NCBI RefSeq assembly: GCF_041103235.1
Contig: NZ_JBGCUN010000002.1
Location: forward strand, 428,501-492,500
Direction of reading: 5' to 3'
From: Yoonia sp. R2331
GTDB taxonomy: Bacteria; Pseudomonadota; Alphaproteobacteria; Rhodobacterales; Rhodobacteraceae
Length of the DNA: 64,000 nucleotides
Both the position numbers and the translations under genes were made by a program. The notes beneath the pieces were generated by a model. It saw nothing but the letters and a program-made list of their open reading frames with translations, was not told the origin of the DNA and ran no database searches. Shown here one piece after another: positions 25,106 to 34,251 of the stretch (the first letter of the stretch is position 1; every line of letters begins with the position of its first letter).

Positions 25106-26168
25106 AGCCGGAGACTTCAAGACCACCTATGTGGACGACAGCCAGACCTTTCCGATCAAATTCGACCGGATCGGGTTCTGGGTGACGATGGCAGTGGCGT
25201 GGCTGGTCATTCCCTTTGTCATCAATGACTACTGGGCCTCGTCCCTGATGGTGCCGTTTCTGATCTATGCGATTGCGGCACTGGGGTTGAATATCCTGAC
25301 TGGGTATTGCGGGCAGGTGAGCCTGGGCACCGGCGGGTTCATGGCTGTGGGGGCCTATGCCTGTTACAAGCTGATGACGTCCTTTCCGGATGTGTCGATC
25401 TTGATCCATATCCTTTTGGCGGGAGGGATCACGGCGGCTGTCGGGGCGGCCTTTGGCCTGCCGTCTTTGCGGATCAAGGGGTTCTATCTGGCGGTGGCGA
25501 CGCTGGCCGCGCAGTTCTTTCTTGTCTGGCTCTTTAATAAGGTCAGCTGGTTCTACAATTATTCGGCCAGTGGCCAGATCAATGCGCCAGAGCGGCTGGT
25601 GGCGGGGGTCGCGGTCACCGGACCGAACACACCGGCCTGGGCGCAGTATCTGGTGTGTTTGTTCTTTGTCACGCTGTGCGCGCTGATCGCGCGGAACCTG
25701 ACGCGGGGGTCCACGGGGCGCAAGTGGATGGCCATTCGGGATATGGATATCGCGGCAGAGATCATCGGGGTGAACCCGTTGCGCGCCAAATTGACGGCCT
25801 TTGCAGTGTCGTCGTTTTTTGTGGGCATTGCCGGGGCGTTGTTCTTTGCGGTCTATCTGGGCGCTGTGGAAGTGGGCGAGGCCTTTGGCATTCAGAAGTC
25901 ATTTCTTGTCTTGTTCATGATTATCATCGGTGGGCTGGGCAGCATCTTTGGGTCGTTCGCGGGTGCGGCGTTTCTGGTGATCCTGCCGGTGGCGCTGAAA
26001 TGGCTGGGGGTGGATGTGCTGGGCTGGCCGACCGATCTGGTGGCGCATTTCCAGCTGGTCATCGTTGGCGCGCTGATCATGTTCTTTCTGATCAAGGAAC
26101 CGCATGGGCTGGCGCAGTTGTGGCGGCTGGCGAAAGAAAAACTGCGGCTTTGGCCGTTTCCGTACTGA
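25092..26168 (+). CDS. Branched-chain-type ABC permease (LivM-like)
   Basis: 358 aa, about nine hydrophobic segments. ALGLNILTGYCGQVSLGTGGFMAVGAYA is the LivM signature; IRDMDIAAEIIGVNPLRAKLTAFAVSSFFVGIAGAL is the EAA-like loop region and IIGGLGSIFGSFAGAAFLV the late motif. ATG at 25092 follows AAGAGGAAG. It pairs with the LivH-like permease. A REP-like palindrome lies after the stop. Confidence 0.92.
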   Translation: MLYREAGDFKTTYVDDSQTFPIKFDRIGFWVTMAVAWLVIPFVINDYWASSLMVPFLIYAIAALGLNILTGYCGQVSLGTGGFMAVGAYACYKLMTSFPDVSILIHILLAGGITAAVGAAFGLPSLRIKGFYLAVATLAAQFFLVWLFNKVSWFYNYSASGQINAPERLVAGVAVTGPNTPAWAQYLVCLFFVTLCALIARNLTRGSTGRKWMAIRDMDIAAEIIGVNPLRAKLTAFAVSSFFVGIAGALFFAVYLGAVEVGEAFGIQKSFLVLFMIIIGGLGSIFGSFAGAAFLVILPVALKWLGVDVLGWPTDLVAHFQLVIVGALIMFFLIKEPHGLAQLWRLAKEKLRLWPFPY

Positions 26169-26182
26169 TTCAATCAAGACGA

Positions 26183-26204
26183 GCCGGGGTGAACCCCGGC
26201 CTAC
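26183..26204 (+). repeat. REP-like palindrome, copy 1
   Basis: GCCGGGGT-GA-ACCCCGGC followed by CTAC. It lies between the LivM-like permease and the substrate-binding protein genes. A related copy is at 51029-51050. May act as an mRNA-stabilising stem, since binding proteins are usually needed in excess over permeases. Confidence 0.6.
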
Positions 26205-26229
26205 ATCGCAATCCAAAGGGAGGAAAAAG

Positions 26230-27516
26230 ATGAAGATGAAGACCTTGATGACCGCCACGGTGGCGGGCGTGATGGCAGCGGGCATTGCAGCTGCTGACCT
26301 TGTGATCCCGGACCTGTCCTATCGTACCGGGCCTTATGCCGCCGGGGGCACACCTGTGTCGGACGGATATCAGGACTATTTCAACATGCTGAACGCGCGT
26401 GATGGCGGTGTTGGCGGAGAAATGTTCCGGATCGTCGAATGCGAGACAGGATATAACACCGAAAAAGGTGTGGAATGCTATGAAAGCACCAAAGGTGAAG
26501 GCGCGCTAATCTATCAGCCGCTGTCCACGGGGATCACCTATCAGTTGATCCCAAAGGTCACAGCGGATGAGATCCCGCTGCACACCATGGGCTATGGCCG
26601 CACTTCGGCTGCCAATGGTGAGGTGTTCAACTGGGTCTTTAACTATCCAGCCAACTATTGGGATGCCGCATCGGTGATGGTGAACTATCTGCTGGATCAG
26701 AACGGCGGATCGCTGGACGGCAAGAAGATCGCGCTGGTCTACCACAACTCTGCCTATGGCAAGGAGCCGATCCGCACGCTGGAAAGCCTGTCGGGTCAGC
26801 ACGGGTTCGAGTTGAGCCTGTTGGCGGTCGACCATCCCGGACAAGAGCAGAAGTCGCAGTGGCTGCAAATCCGTCGCGAGCGTCCTGACTATGTCCTGAT
26901 GTGGGGCTGGGGCGTGATGAACCAAGTGGCGGTACAAGAAGCCGCGAACATCAACTTTCCGATGGAAAACTTTATCGGCAATTGGTGGGCCGGGGCCGAG
27001 CACGATGTGACCCCAGCGGGCGCTGCGGCCAATGGCTATAAGTCGCTGAACATGAACCGGATCGATGCAAGCCTGCCGGTCTTTGATGATATCCGGGAGT
27101 ATGTCCATGACGCGGGCAATGCCGCTGGCGACGGCAGCAACATTGGCACGGTGCTGTATACGCGGGGCATGTACGCCGCGATGCTGGCAGCCGAAGCCAT
27201 TGCCAAGGCGCAGGAAATTCACGGTGTGTCTGACATTACACCGGCGATGATGCGCGACGGCATGGAGGCGCTGGAGATCACAGAGGCGCGCATGGCCGAA
27301 TTGGGCATGTCCCAGATCGGGCCAGAGTTCAGCGTGTCCTGTCAGGATCACGGTGGCACGGGCCTTGGCATTGTGCAGCAGTGGGATGCATCCGCTGGCG
27401 CATGGGTTGCGCTGACCGACTACATCGCGCCTGACAATGCTGTCACCGATCCGCTGATCAAAGAGGACTCGATGGCCTTTGCCGCAGAAAACAACATCGA
27501 GGCAGGTTGCCTGTGA
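26230..27516 (+). CDS. Branched-chain-type ABC substrate-binding protein
   Basis: 428 aa periplasmic protein. N-terminal signal peptide (MKMKTLMTATVAGVMAAGIAAA) ends near residue 22. The periplasmic-binding fold has LNARDGGVGGEMFRIVECETGYNTEKGVECYE near 55, typical of the HAAT-family binding proteins that cluster with an acyl-CoA synthetase and that are often annotated as amino-acid binding without proof. GGGAGG precedes the ATG. Ligand unknown; a small aromatic or aliphatic acid is my inference from the CoA-ligase context. Confidence 0.88.
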   Translation: MKMKTLMTATVAGVMAAGIAAADLVIPDLSYRTGPYAAGGTPVSDGYQDYFNMLNARDGGVGGEMFRIVECETGYNTEKGVECYESTKGEGALIYQPLSTGITYQLIPKVTADEIPLHTMGYGRTSAANGEVFNWVFNYPANYWDAASVMVNYLLDQNGGSLDGKKIALVYHNSAYGKEPIRTLESLSGQHGFELSLLAVDHPGQEQKSQWLQIRRERPDYVLMWGWGVMNQVAVQEAANINFPMENFIGNWWAGAEHDVTPAGAAANGYKSLNMNRIDASLPVFDDIREYVHDAGNAAGDGSNIGTVLYTRGMYAAMLAAEAIAKAQEIHGVSDITPAMMRDGMEALEITEARMAELGMSQIGPEFSVSCQDHGGTGLGIVQQWDASAGAWVALTDYIAPDNAVTDPLIKEDSMAFAAENNIEAGCL

Positions 27517-27562
27517 TGTGAGCCTTCCCCGGCCTGCCCGCATGTGGTGGGCCGGGGGATTT

Positions 27563-27585
27563 GGATATTTTTTGGCCAGAAGAAG
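27563..27585 (+). repeat. Extragenic repeat ending in GGCCAGAAGAAG, copy 2
   Basis: GGATATTTTTTGGCC followed by AGAAGAAG, 15 bp before the LivF-like start. Differs from copy 1 (24827) at the variable base and by one T. Confidence 0.65.
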
Positions 27586-27600
27586 ACAGGACGAGCGCCC

Positions 27601-28422
27601 ATGCTAGATCGCGCAGAGACTGAGACCCTGCTTGAGGTCAACAATATCGAGGTGATCTATAATCATGTGATCCTTGTGCTGAAGGGCGTGAGCCTGACGG
27701 TCCCAAAGGGCGGGATTACCGCGCTGTTGGGGGGTAATGGCGCGGGCAAGACCACGACGCTCAAGGCGATTTCGAACCTGCTGCATTCAGAGCGCGGCGA
27801 GGTGACAAAGGGGTCGATCCATTATCGCGGTGACCGTGTGCAGGACAGCAGCCCGTCTGATCTGGTCAAGCGAGGTGTCATTCAGGTGATGGAGGGTCGC
27901 CATTGCTTTGAGCATTTGACGATCGAGGAAAACCTGATGACCGGTGCCTACACGCGGCGGGACGGGGCGCGGAAGGTCAGCGATGATCTGGATTTGGTCT
28001 ATACCTATTTTCCGCGCCTGAAAGAGCGGCGGAAATCACAGGCGGGATATACGTCCGGCGGGGAACAGCAGATGTGCGCCATTGGCCGCGCACTGATGAG
28101 CCGGCCTGAGACGATCCTGCTGGATGAGCCTTCGATGGGGCTGGCCCCGCAGCTGGTGGAAGAGATTTTCACCATTGTGAAGAACCTGAACGAGCAGGAA
28201 GGTGTGTCGTTCCTGCTGGCCGAGCAGAACACCAATGTGGCGCTGCGGTTTGCCCATCACGGCTATATCCTTGAAAGCGGGCGGGTCGTGATGGAGGGCC
28301 CAGCCGCGGAATTGCGCGAGAACCCGGATGTGAAAGAGTTTTATCTGGGCATGTCGGACGAGGGGCGCAAATCGTTCCGCGATGTGCGGTCTTACCGGCG
28401 GCGCAAGCGCTGGTTGGCGTAA
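27601..28422 (+). CDS. Branched-chain-type ABC transporter ATPase (LivF-like)
   Basis: 273 aa. Walker A GGNGAGKTT (near 44), QVMEGRHCFEHLTIEENL Q-loop region, signature TSGGEQQMCAIGRAL (near 152), Walker B ETILLDEPSMGLAP (near 172). Completes the five-part uptake system (LivG, LivH, LivM, binding protein, LivF). The C-terminal tail after GMSDEGRKSFRDV is Arg/Lys-rich, longer than in classic LivF. Confidence 0.92.
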   Translation: MLDRAETETLLEVNNIEVIYNHVILVLKGVSLTVPKGGITALLGGNGAGKTTTLKAISNLLHSERGEVTKGSIHYRGDRVQDSSPSDLVKRGVIQVMEGRHCFEHLTIEENLMTGAYTRRDGARKVSDDLDLVYTYFPRLKERRKSQAGYTSGGEQQMCAIGRALMSRPETILLDEPSMGLAPQLVEEIFTIVKNLNEQEGVSFLLAEQNTNVALRFAHHGYILESGRVVMEGPAAELRENPDVKEFYLGMSDEGRKSFRDVRSYRRRKRWLA

Positions 28423-28475
28423 AAGCGGAGGGTCCCGCACCGTCGTCGTCGCCTCGTGCCGAAAAGGACCAGAAC

Positions 28476-29306
28476 ATGTCTGACAATCCCTGCATCGTCT
28501 GTGTGGCCATAACTGGGTCAGTGCCGCGCAAGGCGGATAACCCGGCGGTGCCGATCACTGTTGCGGAACAGGTGGAAAGCACGCACCGGGCCTATGAGGC
28601 GGGGGCAGCTATTGCGCATTGTCATGTTCGGAATACGGACGAAACGCCATCGTCAGACCCCGAGCGCTTTGCCGCCCTGATGGACGGTATACGCAAGCAC
28701 TGCCCCGATATGATCATCCAGCTGTCGACCGGCGGACGGTCTGGCGCGGGGCGGGAACGCGGCGGGATGCTGCCGTTGAAGCCCGACATGGCGTCGCTGT
28801 CGGTGGGGTCCAACAACTTTCCCACACGGGTTTATGAAAACCCGCCCGATCTGGTCGCATGGCTGGCGGAAGAGATGGTGACCCACGGTGTGATGCCGGA
28901 AATCGAGGCCTTTGATCTGTCGCATATCCTGAGGGCCGCAGAGATGAAGCGCGCAGGTCTGATCAAATCAAAGCTTTATGTGCAGTTTGTGATGGGCGTC
29001 AAAAATGCCATGCCAGCGGACCGGCACGTGTTTGACATCTACGTGCAAACCTTGGCGCGGGTGGCCCCTGATGCGCTCTGGTGCGCGGCAGGTGTTGGTC
29101 GCCATCAGATCGAGCTGAATGAATGGGCGATTGCGGCGGGCGGGCATATTCGCACCGGGTTGGAAGACAATGTGCGGTGGGACAAGGCCACCCTTGCGCC
29201 ATCAAACGCAGCCCTTGTGGAACGGGCCGTGGACCTGTGTGAGGCGTATGGCCGGCCTGTCGCCTCGCCCCGTACCGCACGGGCGATTTTGGGGCTGGGT
29301 GGATAG
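28476..29306 (+). CDS. BKACE-family enzyme (3-keto-5-aminohexanoate cleavage type, DUF849)
   Basis: 276 aa TIM-barrel zinc enzyme. CVAITGSVPRKADNPAVPIT is the conserved start, AAIAHCHVRN (His-x-His zinc ligands) follows near 45, and IQLSTGGRSG near 85; MPEIEAFD gives a further ligand. The family cleaves beta-keto acids with acetyl-CoA. Its position right after the uptake and CoA-ligase cluster suggests a catabolic link, but the substrate is not readable. AAAAGGA precedes the ATG. Confidence 0.88.
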   Translation: MSDNPCIVCVAITGSVPRKADNPAVPITVAEQVESTHRAYEAGAAIAHCHVRNTDETPSSDPERFAALMDGIRKHCPDMIIQLSTGGRSGAGRERGGMLPLKPDMASLSVGSNNFPTRVYENPPDLVAWLAEEMVTHGVMPEIEAFDLSHILRAAEMKRAGLIKSKLYVQFVMGVKNAMPADRHVFDIYVQTLARVAPDALWCAAGVGRHQIELNEWAIAAGGHIRTGLEDNVRWDKATLAPSNAALVERAVDLCEAYGRPVASPRTARAILGLGG

Positions 29307-29318
29307 CAGACACAGCAA

Positions 29319-29342
29319 GGGCGGCAGGATCATCCGCCGCCC
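29319..29342. terminator. Hairpin between convergent genes
   Basis: GGGCGGC / GCCGCCC with a ten-base spacer between the BKACE gene and the VPLPA-CTERM gene. No T-run, so terminator function is tentative. Confidence 0.4.
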
Positions 29343-29365
29343 GTTACCAATTCCAGGATCTGTCG

Positions 29366-30142
29366 TCAGGTCGTCCGCGGTGCTTTCCGGCGGCGCATGA
29401 CCCCCAGCAAGACGATCCCGGCACCCATCAGTGGCAGGCCCGATGGCAGCGGCACACCGGGGATTGTGGTCGTGTCCTTGAAGGTCACATCCAGTGCAAA
29501 GGTCTTGGCATTTGGTCCACTGTTGATGTCCCAGCGCGAGTGCTGGGCGGTGTTGGTCAATACGCCACCCGATGGGGCGCTGCGGCCAAAGGAGTAAAGC
29601 TCTGCCTTGAACCAAAGCTGGTTGCCGCCCAGCAGGGTCGCGGGCAAAAGCCCGTTGAAATAGCCCGAGTTCGCAGTGCCAAAGGCTGGTGTTGTCACGT
29701 CCAGAAGCTGTTCCCAGACGATCCCGTCCTTGGACCCGTAGAACCGGTTGTAGCCCCGGCTGTAGGACCAGTGGAAGGTCGGGTTGTTGGTTGTCAGGTT
29801 GGCGGATTCCACCACCTCGGTCCCGAAGTCGAATTTGTAGGTGATCACGCCGGGCGTTGTATTCGCCAGCGTGGTGCCACCGGTGGTGGGTTTCCACAGC
29901 CGCACCGTGCCTTCGGAGTAAAGCGCGATGTTGGACGTGCTTTCAATATAGGTGCTGGCGGCGGCGTCATAGGGGTTGGCATAGGAATAGCTGAACCCCG
30001 CAGCCCCTGCCGACGTGGCCCAAAGAACGGGCAGGGCCGCAAGCGCAAGTGCCGCCTTTTTCGCAGCCGCACGGCGCCCGCGCAGCCATTTCCAAACGCT
30101 GAAACCAGCCGGGTGTTCCGGCAACTTTTTATCAACAATCAT
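29366..30142 (-). CDS. VPLPA-CTERM sorting-domain protein (258 aa)
   Basis: Exported protein with a hydrophobic N-terminal segment near residues 27-50 (AALALAALPVLWATSAGAAG), a beta-rich middle (FHWSYSRGYNRFYGS, FGRSAPSGG), and a C-terminal VPLPSGLPLMGAGIVLLGVM-RRRK tripartite signal. The signal is the VPLPA variant of PEP-CTERM, processed by an exosortase; none is encoded in the window. The middle domain is not recognised. The basic stretch RGRRAAAKK before the signal helix is unusually long. Start at 30142 is chosen by the signal sequence position. Confidence 0.75.
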   Translation of the reverse strand: MIVDKKLPEHPAGFSVWKWLRGRRAAAKKAALALAALPVLWATSAGAAGFSYSYANPYDAAASTYIESTSNIALYSEGTVRLWKPTTGGTTLANTTPGVITYKFDFGTEVVESANLTTNNPTFHWSYSRGYNRFYGSKDGIVWEQLLDVTTPAFGTANSGYFNGLLPATLLGGNQLWFKAELYSFGRSAPSGGVLTNTAQHSRWDINSGPNAKTFALDVTFKDTTTIPGVPLPSGLPLMGAGIVLLGVMRRRKAPRTT

Positions 30143-30329
30143 ACGCTTCAATCTCCAACTTTCTGAATGGTGCGGGGGGTGGGCGTGGCTCGTCTTTGCG
30201 CTCGGACCACCGGCCAGCGCGGGGCAAGCAAGGTGTTGCAAAACTTTCAAAGACGATGACACTGACCCCCCACACACCGTGAACTGAAGGAACTATACGA
30301 AAGCGTCAGACCCCCCGAACATCGGTCTG

Positions 30330-30362
30330 AATGCGTAGAAAATCTAAGTATCAATGCGTAGA
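30330..30362 (+). promoter_or_regulatory. Direct repeat AATGCGTAGA in the kinase promoter region
   Basis: AATGCGTAGA occurs at 30330-30339 and 30353-30362 (23-bp period, about two helical turns), 60 bp before the histidine kinase start. A tandem activator site is likely; possibly autoregulation by the LuxR-type regulator encoded downstream. The rest of the 279-bp gap (30143-30421) shows nothing else that I can name. Confidence 0.45.
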
Positions 30363-30421
30363 TTGCGGCCCGCGCTGGCGACGGTAACGGGCCTAGGCCG
30401 CAGATTGTTGAGGGGCTGCCC

Positions 30422-32278
30422 TTGCGTGACAACACATCCGCCCGCGTCAAAGGCGCACCGACCCCGCAGTTTTTTGCGCGGTCACTGCCGCTGTTGGGCG
30501 TGCTGGTGGGGCTTGGCTTTGTGGCGCTGTTGTTTCTGGCCGGTCAATTTGGAGAGCGGCTGCCGCCGGTCGATGACGTCCACTTTGCGACTGCAGACAG
30601 CGCGCCCTGCGGTACGTCAGCCGCCGCGTTGCGGGATCTGCCGAGGGGAGAGGTGTTCATCCCAATCGGCATGACCCCCATTCATGTGCTTTTGACCCTG
30701 CCAGGGGCGCTGCCGGGCGATGATCTTGTGGTCGTGCTTGACAGTGGCGTGGACCGCGCCCGTTTTGTCCCTTGTGCCGCTGGTTGGGTGGCGCAAGCGG
30801 CGGGCGATCAGCTTCCTTTTTCGGCGCGCGCAATCAAGTCCGAAGACATCGCCTTTGCCCTGCCCGGAGCGGTGCCGGGTGCGACCTATCACCTTGAAAT
30901 TGTGCAAGAGGCGGCGATCTCTCAAAAGCTGTTCGTGATGGAGCGCGGCACCTTTGAGGCGCGCGCAGAACAGCAATTGCGCATCCGGCTGATGGCTTAT
31001 GGCGCGGTTACGATGATGATCCTTTATAACCTGTCGCTGGCCTATTTTGCGGGCAATGCGGCCTTTGCCTTCAACGCGGCGGTCAGCCTGTCGATGCTGT
31101 TGCTGGACACCTATCTGTCGGGCTTTGGCCCCGCTTATCTGTGGTCGGAACAGCCGTGGCTGGCGCAACCGGTTTTGGCGTTTGGGTTGGCGGGGCCGTC
31201 GCTGTTTGGGCCGTTTTATCTGGCGCATTTTCTGGGTGAGGACGAAGAATATCAGATGCGCCGGATTGACTATGCCTGGCCGGTTTCGGCTGCATTCTTT
31301 TTGTGCATCGCACTTTTTGTGGTCGAGGTGCCCGCGCTGCTTGCGCTGACGGCCACGTGGATCATCATGACGTCTTACTATGCAGGTCGGATCTTGCTGC
31401 TGGCGCGGCAAGGCAGTGCGCGGGCGGCGGTGTTGCTGTTTCCGCTTTTTGGCGCGGTGATGCCCGCAATGGCGGCGGGCACGCTGGACAGCTGGTTGCA
31501 GCCTGATTTCGGCGTGTTGCAGGACCACCTGACAGAAATGGCGCTGATCCTTGAGGCGCTGTGTTTCACGTTGGCGCTGGCATTTCTGCTGCGCCTGTCG
31601 CGGTGGCGCGAGGCACAGGCGTTGCGGGCGCTGAACGCGCAAGCGCAAGAGGCGAAACAGACCTTGTTGCGGACTCTGGATCAGGACCGCACGCGCATGG
31701 CCTCTGAAATCCATGACACGGCGGGGCAGGGACTATTGTTCGCGATCTCAAGGCTCAAGCAGATCGAGGACCCCGGCGCGCAGGTTCGCGATGTCAGCGA
31801 GATTGTGACCCGCACCCTGCACGATCTGCGCAATCTGTCGCATGATCTGCACCCTTCGACGCTGGAACATCTGGGGCTGTCGGCGGCTTTGCAAGCAATG
31901 GCGGATCACGCCGCCACCCTGACCGCGCAAGAGGTGACCAGCGACATCGACATTGCGCAGATCAGCCTGAGCCCCGCGCAATCGCTGCATATCTACCGCA
32001 TCGTGCAGGAACTGCTGACAAATGCGCTGACCCATTCGCAAGGCAATCATGTCAGCGTCATCGTCCGGGCCGAGGCGGGAGAAATCAGGTTACAGGTGGC
32101 CGACAACGGCGCGCATCGGGGCGCACCACCCGCATCCGGGGGCATCGGCACGACCATCGTGCGTGAACGGATCACCGCGCTGAAAGGCCGGTTCTGGTCG
32201 GAATGGACCGAACAGGGTATGAAGGCCGAGGCCGCGATCCCCGTTCTGCGCGGCATGGACACGGACCAAACGCCATGA
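30422..32278 (+). CDS. 7TM-DISM sensor histidine kinase
   Basis: 618 aa. N-terminal helix (about 18-45), a periplasmic 7TMR-DISMED-like domain (about 60-185), seven hydrophobic segments (about 190-390), a short coiled coil (REAQALRALNAQAQEAKQTLL), a HisKA_3-type dimerisation domain with H-box ASEIHDTAGQGLLFAISRLK (His431) and an HATPase domain (NALTHSQGN and DNGAHRGAPPASGGIG). It should sense an extracellular ligand and phosphorylate the LuxR-type regulator encoded next. The start is TTG at 30422 after a purine-rich site; no ATG lies before the membrane helix. ATGA overlap with the regulator gene. Confidence 0.88.
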   Translation: MRDNTSARVKGAPTPQFFARSLPLLGVLVGLGFVALLFLAGQFGERLPPVDDVHFATADSAPCGTSAAALRDLPRGEVFIPIGMTPIHVLLTLPGALPGDDLVVVLDSGVDRARFVPCAAGWVAQAAGDQLPFSARAIKSEDIAFALPGAVPGATYHLEIVQEAAISQKLFVMERGTFEARAEQQLRIRLMAYGAVTMMILYNLSLAYFAGNAAFAFNAAVSLSMLLLDTYLSGFGPAYLWSEQPWLAQPVLAFGLAGPSLFGPFYLAHFLGEDEEYQMRRIDYAWPVSAAFFLCIALFVVEVPALLALTATWIIMTSYYAGRILLLARQGSARAAVLLFPLFGAVMPAMAAGTLDSWLQPDFGVLQDHLTEMALILEALCFTLALAFLLRLSRWREAQALRALNAQAQEAKQTLLRTLDQDRTRMASEIHDTAGQGLLFAISRLKQIEDPGAQVRDVSEIVTRTLHDLRNLSHDLHPSTLEHLGLSAALQAMADHAATLTAQEVTSDIDIAQISLSPAQSLHIYRIVQELLTNALTHSQGNHVSVIVRAEAGEIRLQVADNGAHRGAPPASGGIGTTIVRERITALKGRFWSEWTEQGMKAEAAIPVLRGMDTDQTP

Positions 32279-32922
32279 AGCGGGCGCTGATTGCTGACAA
32301 CCACCCCCTGATGCGGGATGCCATCCGGTCCCTGCTGGAAGAGCAGCCGGGATTTACCGTGGTGGGCGATGTCAGCGATGCAGAGGCCTGTCTGTTTCAG
32401 ATTGATCTGATCCAGCCTGACATCGTGATCCTTGATCTGAACATGCCCGGCGGCGGCGGGTTTCACGTGCTGGCCGAGTTGCAGCGCCAAAAAGCAACGG
32501 TGCAATCCTATGTGTTGTCGATGTATTCGGGGCGTGAATTCGTGCGCCGCGCGCAAGAGTTGGGCGCGCGGGGGTTTGTCGCCAAGGAAGACGTGGGGCA
32601 GGAGTTCATCGCGATCCTGCGCGCCGAAGGGGCGGGCTTTGCCATGAGCAGTTCTGCCGGGACATCATCCGCCGAAGAAGCGCGGTTTCCCGTCCCCGGC
32701 GATGCGCCGCGTGATCTGAGCGTGCTGACCCATACAGAGCGCAAGGTGTTGGTGCTGCTGGCCGAGGCGAAATCGAGCGATGAGATCAGCGAGGTGCTGG
32801 GTGTCTCACCCCGGACGATCCACACACACCGGCAGAATATCCGGCAAAAGCTGGATCTGCGCGGGGCCAATTCGCTGGTCACTTTTGCGGCGGCGCACAA
32901 GTCGCAGATCATCAGCGGGTAG
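32275..32922 (+). CDS. LuxR-family response regulator
   Basis: 215 aa. Receiver domain: IADNHPLMRD acidic start, phospho-acceptor Asp54 in VILDLNMPGG, Lys in FVAKEDV. C-terminal LuxR/NarL helix-turn-helix: LTHTERKVLVLLAEAKSSDEISEVLGVSPRTIHTHRQNI. Overlaps the kinase stop, so stoichiometric partner. Located between the uptake cluster and a PaaK-like ligase, both probable targets. Confidence 0.92.
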   Translation: MKRALIADNHPLMRDAIRSLLEEQPGFTVVGDVSDAEACLFQIDLIQPDIVILDLNMPGGGGFHVLAELQRQKATVQSYVLSMYSGREFVRRAQELGARGFVAKEDVGQEFIAILRAEGAGFAMSSSAGTSSAEEARFPVPGDAPRDLSVLTHTERKVLVLLAEAKSSDEISEVLGVSPRTIHTHRQNIRQKLDLRGANSLVTFAAAHKSQIISG

Positions 32923-33032
32923 AGGCCCGTTAGGGCCTGACGCCGCGCTGCTATCGCATATCGCCCCCACCTGCCCCTAGCTTTCTGGTGTCCGCCCCGG
33001 CACGATGCCGGAAAGATGGACAGGAGACCGCG

Positions 33033-34232
33033 ATGACCACCTATTACGACGATCTGGAGACCCGGGATATGCAGACCAGGGAGGCTGCACAGACCGCGGC
33101 CCTGTTGGAGCAGATCAAACGGGTGGAGGACGCTGACCGGTCTTGTCTGGCAGGCGGGGATCAGGTCGCTGCCCTTGGCGATTTGCCCCGCCTGTCGGTG
33201 CTGCGCAAAAGCCAGCTGGTGGCATGGCAGGCCGAAGACCCGCCCTTTGGTGGCATCCCGGTGCAAAACATCAGCCATGTCTTTCAAAGCCCCGGACCGA
33301 TCTACGAACCGGGCGGCAATAGTCACGACTGGTGGCGGTTCGGGCGGTTTCTGCATGCCTGCGGGATTGGCAAGGGCGATGTGGTGCAGAACTGCTTTGG
33401 CTATCATCTGACGCCAGCGGGTACGATGTTTGAAAACGGCGCGCGCGCGGTCGGGGCGACGGTTTTGCCGGCCGGTACCGGCCAGACCGAATTGCAGGTG
33501 CAGGCGGCGCAGGCGGCGGGTGTGACGGCCTATGCGGGCACGCCGGATTACCTGAAGGTGATTCTTGAGAAGGCCGATGAAATGGGTGTCAGCCTTGGGA
33601 TTACCAAGGCGGCGGTGTCGGGTGGGGCGCTCTTTCCCAGCTTGCGCGACTGGTACGCGGAGCGCGGCATCACCTGTTTGCAATGTTATGCCACGGCTGA
33701 TCTGGGCATGATCGCTTATGAGACGATGCCGGGTGAAGGCATGATCCTGGACGAAGGCGTAATCGTGGAGATCGTCACCCCTGGCACCGGCGATCCGGTC
33801 GCGGCGGGCGATGTGGGCGAGGTGGTCGTGACCAGCCTGAACCGTGACTATCCGCTGATCCGCTTTGCCACCGGCGACATGAGTGCCGTGATGGAAGGCG
33901 CCAGCCCGTGCGGGCGAACAAACACCCGCATCAAGGGGTGGATGGGCCGTGCGGATCAGACCACCAAGATTAAGGGGATGTTCGTACGCCCCGAACAGGT
34001 CGCAGCACTTGTCGCCAAGGTGGGCGCTGACCGCGCCCGCGTGATTGCCGACCGTCAGGGTGAGACCGATACGATGGACGTGCAGTTTGAAGGGGAAAAT
34101 CTGGACACCGCGGCCCTTGCGGCGGCGGTCAAGGATGTCCTGAAATTGAAGGGTGAGGTCACGGTGGCCGCACCCGGTTCTTTGCCGCGCGATGGCCTTG
34201 TGATCGAGGATCGCCGGACTTACGAGACCTGA
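33033..34232 (+). CDS. Phenylacetate-CoA ligase-like protein (PaaK family)
   Basis: 399 aa. LRKSQLVAWQAEDPPFGG, ISHVFQSPGPIYEP (replacing the SSGTTG loop of true PaaK), CYATADLGMIAYE and LIRFATGDMSAV resemble the PaaK branch of acyl-adenylating enzymes. The altered phosphate loop makes full ligase activity uncertain. A CoA ligase for an aromatic acid taken up by the upstream ABC system is a reasonable but unproven reading. ATG at 33033 after GACAGGAGA. Confidence 0.75.
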   Translation: MTTYYDDLETRDMQTREAAQTAALLEQIKRVEDADRSCLAGGDQVAALGDLPRLSVLRKSQLVAWQAEDPPFGGIPVQNISHVFQSPGPIYEPGGNSHDWWRFGRFLHACGIGKGDVVQNCFGYHLTPAGTMFENGARAVGATVLPAGTGQTELQVQAAQAAGVTAYAGTPDYLKVILEKADEMGVSLGITKAAVSGGALFPSLRDWYAERGITCLQCYATADLGMIAYETMPGEGMILDEGVIVEIVTPGTGDPVAAGDVGEVVVTSLNRDYPLIRFATGDMSAVMEGASPCGRTNTRIKGWMGRADQTTKIKGMFVRPEQVAALVAKVGADRARVIADRQGETDTMDVQFEGENLDTAALAAAVKDVLKLKGEVTVAAPGSLPRDGLVIEDRRTYET

Positions 34233-34251
34233 AGAAAGAAAGGGTGCCAAC

